From positions 1-64,000 of the forward strand of contig CAZZJC010000010.1 in NCBI GenBank assembly GCA_964654285.1: a stretch of 64,000 nt of DNA, read 5' to 3'. The position numbers and the translations under genes are program-made. A model generated the notes under the pieces. That model did no database searches, was not told where the DNA came from, and saw only the letters and a program-made list of their open reading frames with translations. This DNA is from BJHQ01 sp964654285. GTDB lineage: Bacteria; Planctomycetota; UBA11346. This document shows, in pieces, positions 60,998 through 64,000 of the stretch. Numbering within the stretch: position 1 is the stretch's first letter; every line of letters starts with the position of its first letter.

Positions 60998-63163
60998 GTG
61001 AGTGCCGGATCAAATCGCCCATTCCAGTTTGTCCGGCTTTCCCTTGCTGGCAGGCCCGCTGGCGACCTCACGCCCACCCGGGTGACCGGTCAGGAAGGCG
61101 TCTGCGAACCGTTCCTCTGGCGCATCGACGGCTGCATCGAAGCCCCCCGGGGCGAGATCGACCCAGGCGAGGTGGTCGACGCCATCGTGGGCAAGCAGGC
61201 GCACCTGACCTTGTCCTACTCCGGCAGCGACCGGATGTCGGACGATGCCCGCCTGACCCGCCATGTGCATGGCGTGGTCAGCCATGCCGCGCATGCCGGC
61301 AGCCTCCAGAGCACCACCTCCGGCCAGGCGGTCACCCAGATCCACCTGTTCCACCTGGAACTCCGTCCTGCCCTCTGGCCCCTGGCCCTGACCCGCCGCA
61401 CCTGCGTCTACAACAACACCGACGTGCTCACCATCGTGCGCGACCTGTGCGAGCACCACCTCCGGTCCGATCGCCTGATCGCGGTCGACGCGTCCGGGGT
61501 GAACGGCGGCCCGTTCCCGGTCGAATACCTCGTCCAATGGCAGGAGACCGACCTGGCCTTCATGACGCGCATCCTCGCGGAGGTGGGCGTGTGGTGGTCG
61601 ATCTGGCACGAAAAGGACGAGGGAAAACTCCTCCTCGGATCCACCCCGAGCAATTTCCGCAAATTGCCGCGCGACGTGGTGCCGCTCGCGCCCGGCGAAG
61701 GCGGCAAGGGCGTCCGCACCGACGAACGTCCGGAGGTCTTCACCGCCCTGAACCGCCAGCGCGGCATGGTGACGGGCACGTCGATCACGCACTGGTACGA
61801 CGAGCGCCAGCCGACGACGGTGCGCGAGGGGCGCTCAGCCAGCACGGATCCCAAGCCGCCGCATGTCGCCGGCGAGGACTACTTCCATGGCCGCCACGCG
61901 ACGACACCCGATGATCCCGGCAAGCACGCGCAATTGCAGGAACAACGGCACGGTGGCGGCGGGGTGCTCTGGCGGGGCGCCAGCGACGTGCGCGCGCTGA
62001 TGCCCGGTTGCCAGGTGCAGGTGACGGGCTGGGACGGCAAACCCAAGGATCTCGCCGTGCTGGAGGTCTTCCACGAAGCCTCCCAGAACGCGACCAGCCG
62101 CAGCGATGCCGCCGAAGCCCCGGCCTATCTGAACGAGGTGCTCGCGGTGGCGGCCGATTCCACCTGGCGCGCCCCGCTGGTGCCCCGCCCGGTGATCCCC
62201 GGCCTGGTCACCGCGCACGTCGACAACCGGTCGCAGGACACGACCTACGCCGATGTCGACCAGGAAGGCCGCTACCGCGTGCGCCTGCACGTCGACCGCA
62301 CGGGCCCGGATCCCGGCAAGGGCTCGCTCGCCGTGCGCATGCTGCAACCCTACGCCGGCCCGCAGGGCGCGGGCTTCCACCTGCCGCTGCACAAGGACGT
62401 CGAAGTCCTGCTCGCCCACATCGACGGCGACCCCGACCGCCCGGTGATCACCGCCGCCGTCCCGCACGAAGGCACCCCCTCGCCGGTGACCGACGCCAAC
62501 CACAAGGAATCGGTGATCCGCACCGTCGGCCAGAACGAGATCACCCTGCGCGACACGCAGGGCGATGAACTCTTCTACACCTTCGCCACCCGCGACCGCG
62601 AGACCGAGGTCGCGCACGACGAACGCCGCGAGGTGGGCAACGATCAGACCCAGCACGTCCGCAACACGCAGTTCCTCACCGTGGGCGTGCCACCAAGTCT
62701 GGAGGCCGCCGCGGCCAAAGCGGTGCCACCGCAGCACCCCAACGCCCCTGCACCGGGCAAAATCGGCAAGACCGAGGTCATCGCCCCCGGCTACGTGCTG
62801 GCGGTGGCGGGGGGCTTCCAGACCGCCGTGGTCGGCGCGATGAACACCTCGGTCGGCGGCATCAAGGCGACCCAGGTCCTTGGCGCGCAGTACGAACTCA
62901 CCCAGGGCTTGCGCGACATCAAGATCGCCGGCGACTACACCGTGTCGGTCAAGGGCGAGCACAGCGAGATCGCGGAAAAAGACCGCAAGATCGAGACCAA
63001 GAAGAACCTGATCATCGACGCCGCCGAGACCATCACCATCCGCGTCGGCAAGTCGAAGATCACCATGAACAAGAACGGTGAGATATCCATCGAGGGCAAG
63101 GAACTGAACATCAAGACCAGCGCGGATACGGTGATCAAGGCCAAGAACGTGAAGACCAACTGA
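60998..63163 (+). CDS. vgrG: T6SS spike protein VgrG/TssI
   Basis: 721 residues from GTG 60998, chosen because GAAGGG lies eight bases upstream; GTG 60989 is in frame. gp27-like part: FVRLSLAGRPAGDLTPTRVT, EPFLWRIDGCIEAPRG, FPVEYLVQWQETDLAFMTRI. gp5-like OB fold: PVIPGLVTAHVDNRSQDTTY, GRYRVRLHVDRTGPDPGKGS. Then the repeats of the spike (VIRTVGQNEITLRDTQGDEL, ISIEGKELNIKTSADTVIKA). No extra effector domain. It is divergent from the tssJ operon. Confidence 0.92.
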   Translation: MSAGSNRPFQFVRLSLAGRPAGDLTPTRVTGQEGVCEPFLWRIDGCIEAPRGEIDPGEVVDAIVGKQAHLTLSYSGSDRMSDDARLTRHVHGVVSHAAHAGSLQSTTSGQAVTQIHLFHLELRPALWPLALTRRTCVYNNTDVLTIVRDLCEHHLRSDRLIAVDASGVNGGPFPVEYLVQWQETDLAFMTRILAEVGVWWSIWHEKDEGKLLLGSTPSNFRKLPRDVVPLAPGEGGKGVRTDERPEVFTALNRQRGMVTGTSITHWYDERQPTTVREGRSASTDPKPPHVAGEDYFHGRHATTPDDPGKHAQLQEQRHGGGGVLWRGASDVRALMPGCQVQVTGWDGKPKDLAVLEVFHEASQNATSRSDAAEAPAYLNEVLAVAADSTWRAPLVPRPVIPGLVTAHVDNRSQDTTYADVDQEGRYRVRLHVDRTGPDPGKGSLAVRMLQPYAGPQGAGFHLPLHKDVEVLLAHIDGDPDRPVITAAVPHEGTPSPVTDANHKESVIRTVGQNEITLRDTQGDELFYTFATRDRETEVAHDERREVGNDQTQHVRNTQFLTVGVPPSLEAAAAKAVPPQHPNAPAPGKIGKTEVIAPGYVLAVAGGFQTAVVGAMNTSVGGIKATQVLGAQYELTQGLRDIKIAGDYTVSVKGEHSEIAEKDRKIETKKNLIIDAAETITIRVGKSKITMNKNGEISIEGKELNIKTSADTVIKAKNVKTN

Positions 63164-63164
63164 C

Positions 63165-63599
63165 ATGCCGACCACTCGCACCCGTTCCGCCCCCTGCCGT
63201 GTCAGGACTCCTCCGAAGACCCTGGCGGGATGTCGCATCGCCCCAATCACTGCGGTCGATGATGACGGTGGCATCGCCGTAGACGGTTTGACGGTCCAAC
63301 TTGCCACCCCGCTGACCATCGCCCAATTGCGCCAGGCCATGGCCGCCGGCCAGCCGGCGGTGATCCTCGACGGAACAACGCCGGTGCTGCTCGGCCTGCT
63401 CCAGACCCATGCCGGCCAGGATCTGTCCCTCGACGGTCGCCACGTCGCCATCACTGCCGGCGAAACCTTCACCATCACCTGCGGCAAAGCCTCGATCACC
63501 CTGACCAAGGCTGGCAAAGTGGTCGTGCGCGGCGCCGACGTGCTGACCCGTTCCTCGGGCCTGAACCGCGTCAAAGGTGGTTCGGTCCAGATCAACTGA
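63165..63599 (+). CDS. DUF6484-type T6SS accessory protein
   Basis: 144 residues. It begins one base after the vgrG stop. The middle (VDDDGGIAVDGLTVQLATPL, AAGQPAVILDGTTPVLLGLL) and a VgrG-like beta tail (ITCGKASITLTKAGKVVVRG, then SSGLNRVKGGSVQIN) match what I recall of DUF6484 proteins encoded beside vgrG. It may be an adaptor or cap for cargo loading on the spike. The family name is from memory. Confidence 0.7.
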   Translation: MPTTRTRSAPCRVRTPPKTLAGCRIAPITAVDDDGGIAVDGLTVQLATPLTIAQLRQAMAAGQPAVILDGTTPVLLGLLQTHAGQDLSLDGRHVAITAGETFTITCGKASITLTKAGKVVVRGADVLTRSSGLNRVKGGSVQIN

Positions 63600-63608
63600 C
63601 CGGCAACG

Positions 63609-64000
63609 ATGCTGGTCCGCAACGTCTCCAACCTGGTGGCCGCCGCCATCCCCGGGCGCCGCGCCGACGGGCGCGAACTGCTCGTCGCCGTCATCAAGGC
63701 CACCTATGTCATCGCCGCCGATGGCACGCTGCGTCTGGCTGCTGAACAGGAACCCCTTGCCATCACCGACCAGTTCGCGGGCGAACCCGGCCTGAGCCCG
63801 CCGATCTACGAGGCCGACATCGCCCCGCTGAAACCGCGCTGCGACATGGTCGTGGTCGGATCGGCCCACGCCCCTGGCGGCGTGCCGTGCACCTGCTGCG
63901 ACGTCCGTCTGCAGATCGGAACCGTCGACAAGACCATCCGCGTGGTTGGCGACCGCACCTGGAGGCGGGGCCTGTTCGGCGTAAAGGCCAGCGATCCGCT
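63609..64000 (+). CDS. DUF2169-domain protein (partial, runs off the window)
   Basis: About 130 residues are visible, no stop before the window ends. The opening LVRNVSNLVAAAIPGRRADG, then LLVAVIKATYVIAADGTLRL, PPIYEADIAPLKPRCDMVVV and TIRVVGDRTWRR are typical of DUF2169 proteins, which act as chaperone-like adaptors for T6SS effectors and are often fused to pentapeptide or PAAR parts. The rest of the protein and any effector lie beyond position 64000. Confidence 0.82.
   Translation, partial: MLVRNVSNLVAAAIPGRRADGRELLVAVIKATYVIAADGTLRLAAEQEPLAITDQFAGEPGLSPPIYEADIAPLKPRCDMVVVGSAHAPGGVPCTCCDVRLQIGTVDKTIRVVGDRTWRRGLFGVKASDP

Overview
This is high-GC DNA from a Gram-negative bacterium. The evidence is outer-membrane-type lipoproteins, a beta-barrel protein, O-antigen-ligase-like and PilT proteins, and a trans-envelope type VI secretion system (T6SS). 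A [FeFe]-hydrogenase, acetate kinase, phosphotransacetylase, malic enzyme and MenB point to an anaerobic or facultative, menaquinone-using organism that can ferment to acetate and H2. The gene set would suit the Planctomycetota/Verrucomicrobiota (PVC) group, but no phylogenetic marker proves this.

Layout. 0.05-1.6 kb: an IS4-family insertion sequence sitting in a small GC-rich hairpin, flanked by 11-bp direct repeats. 1.66-8.45 kb, minus strand: a tight gene string (UxaE-like sugar-acid epimerase, fluoride channel CrcB, an orphan GH38 C-terminal-type protein, TrmL, a secreted PKD/TIG protein with a Cys-containing C-terminal sorting tail, a small membrane protein). 8.53-9.22 kb: a lone flgD with a near-perfect sigma-54 promoter. 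9.24-9.45 kb: a pair of exact 62-bp repeats around a 26-bp-arm hairpin. 9.5-30 kb: mixed housekeeping and envelope genes (MarC, beta-barrel, amidase, GH42, a Fis-type regulator, split ABC-2 exporter genes, ArgD, MenB, TrmH, PilT, O-antigen-ligase-like, two lipoproteins, a Crp/Fnr regulator, a glycosyltransferase) and a short AT-rich patch with a foreign-looking lipoprotein. 30-38.3 kb: malic enzyme, HAD phosphatase, aminotransferase, rpmF-plsX, DinG helicase, MsrBA. 38.5-47.8 kb: a fermentation block, hydC-hydB-hydA, a dihydroorotate-dehydrogenase-like gene, ackA, a Uma2 nuclease and pta. 47.8-64 kb: a T6SS locus, minus-strand tssJ-K-L-M-hcp-tssB-tssC-clpV-(FliG-C-like gene)-tssA, with a plus-strand vgrG-DUF6484-DUF2169 chain running off the window.

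How it works together. HydABC would reoxidise NADH and reduced ferredoxin to H2 while AckA/Pta make ATP from acetyl-CoA. The T6SS operon supplies the membrane complex (JLM), baseplate link (K), tube and sheath (Hcp, B, C), sheath-recycling ATPase (ClpV) and cap (A). TssE, TssF and TssG are not in the window and probably lie beyond its right edge.

The most unusual items are a FliG C-terminal-domain-like protein inside the T6SS operon, a recurring promoter layout (-35, 16-bp spacer, TAGGTT/TACAAC-like -10) placed so that transcription should begin at or within a few bases of the start codon of several genes, and the 9.2-9.5 kb repeat structure.
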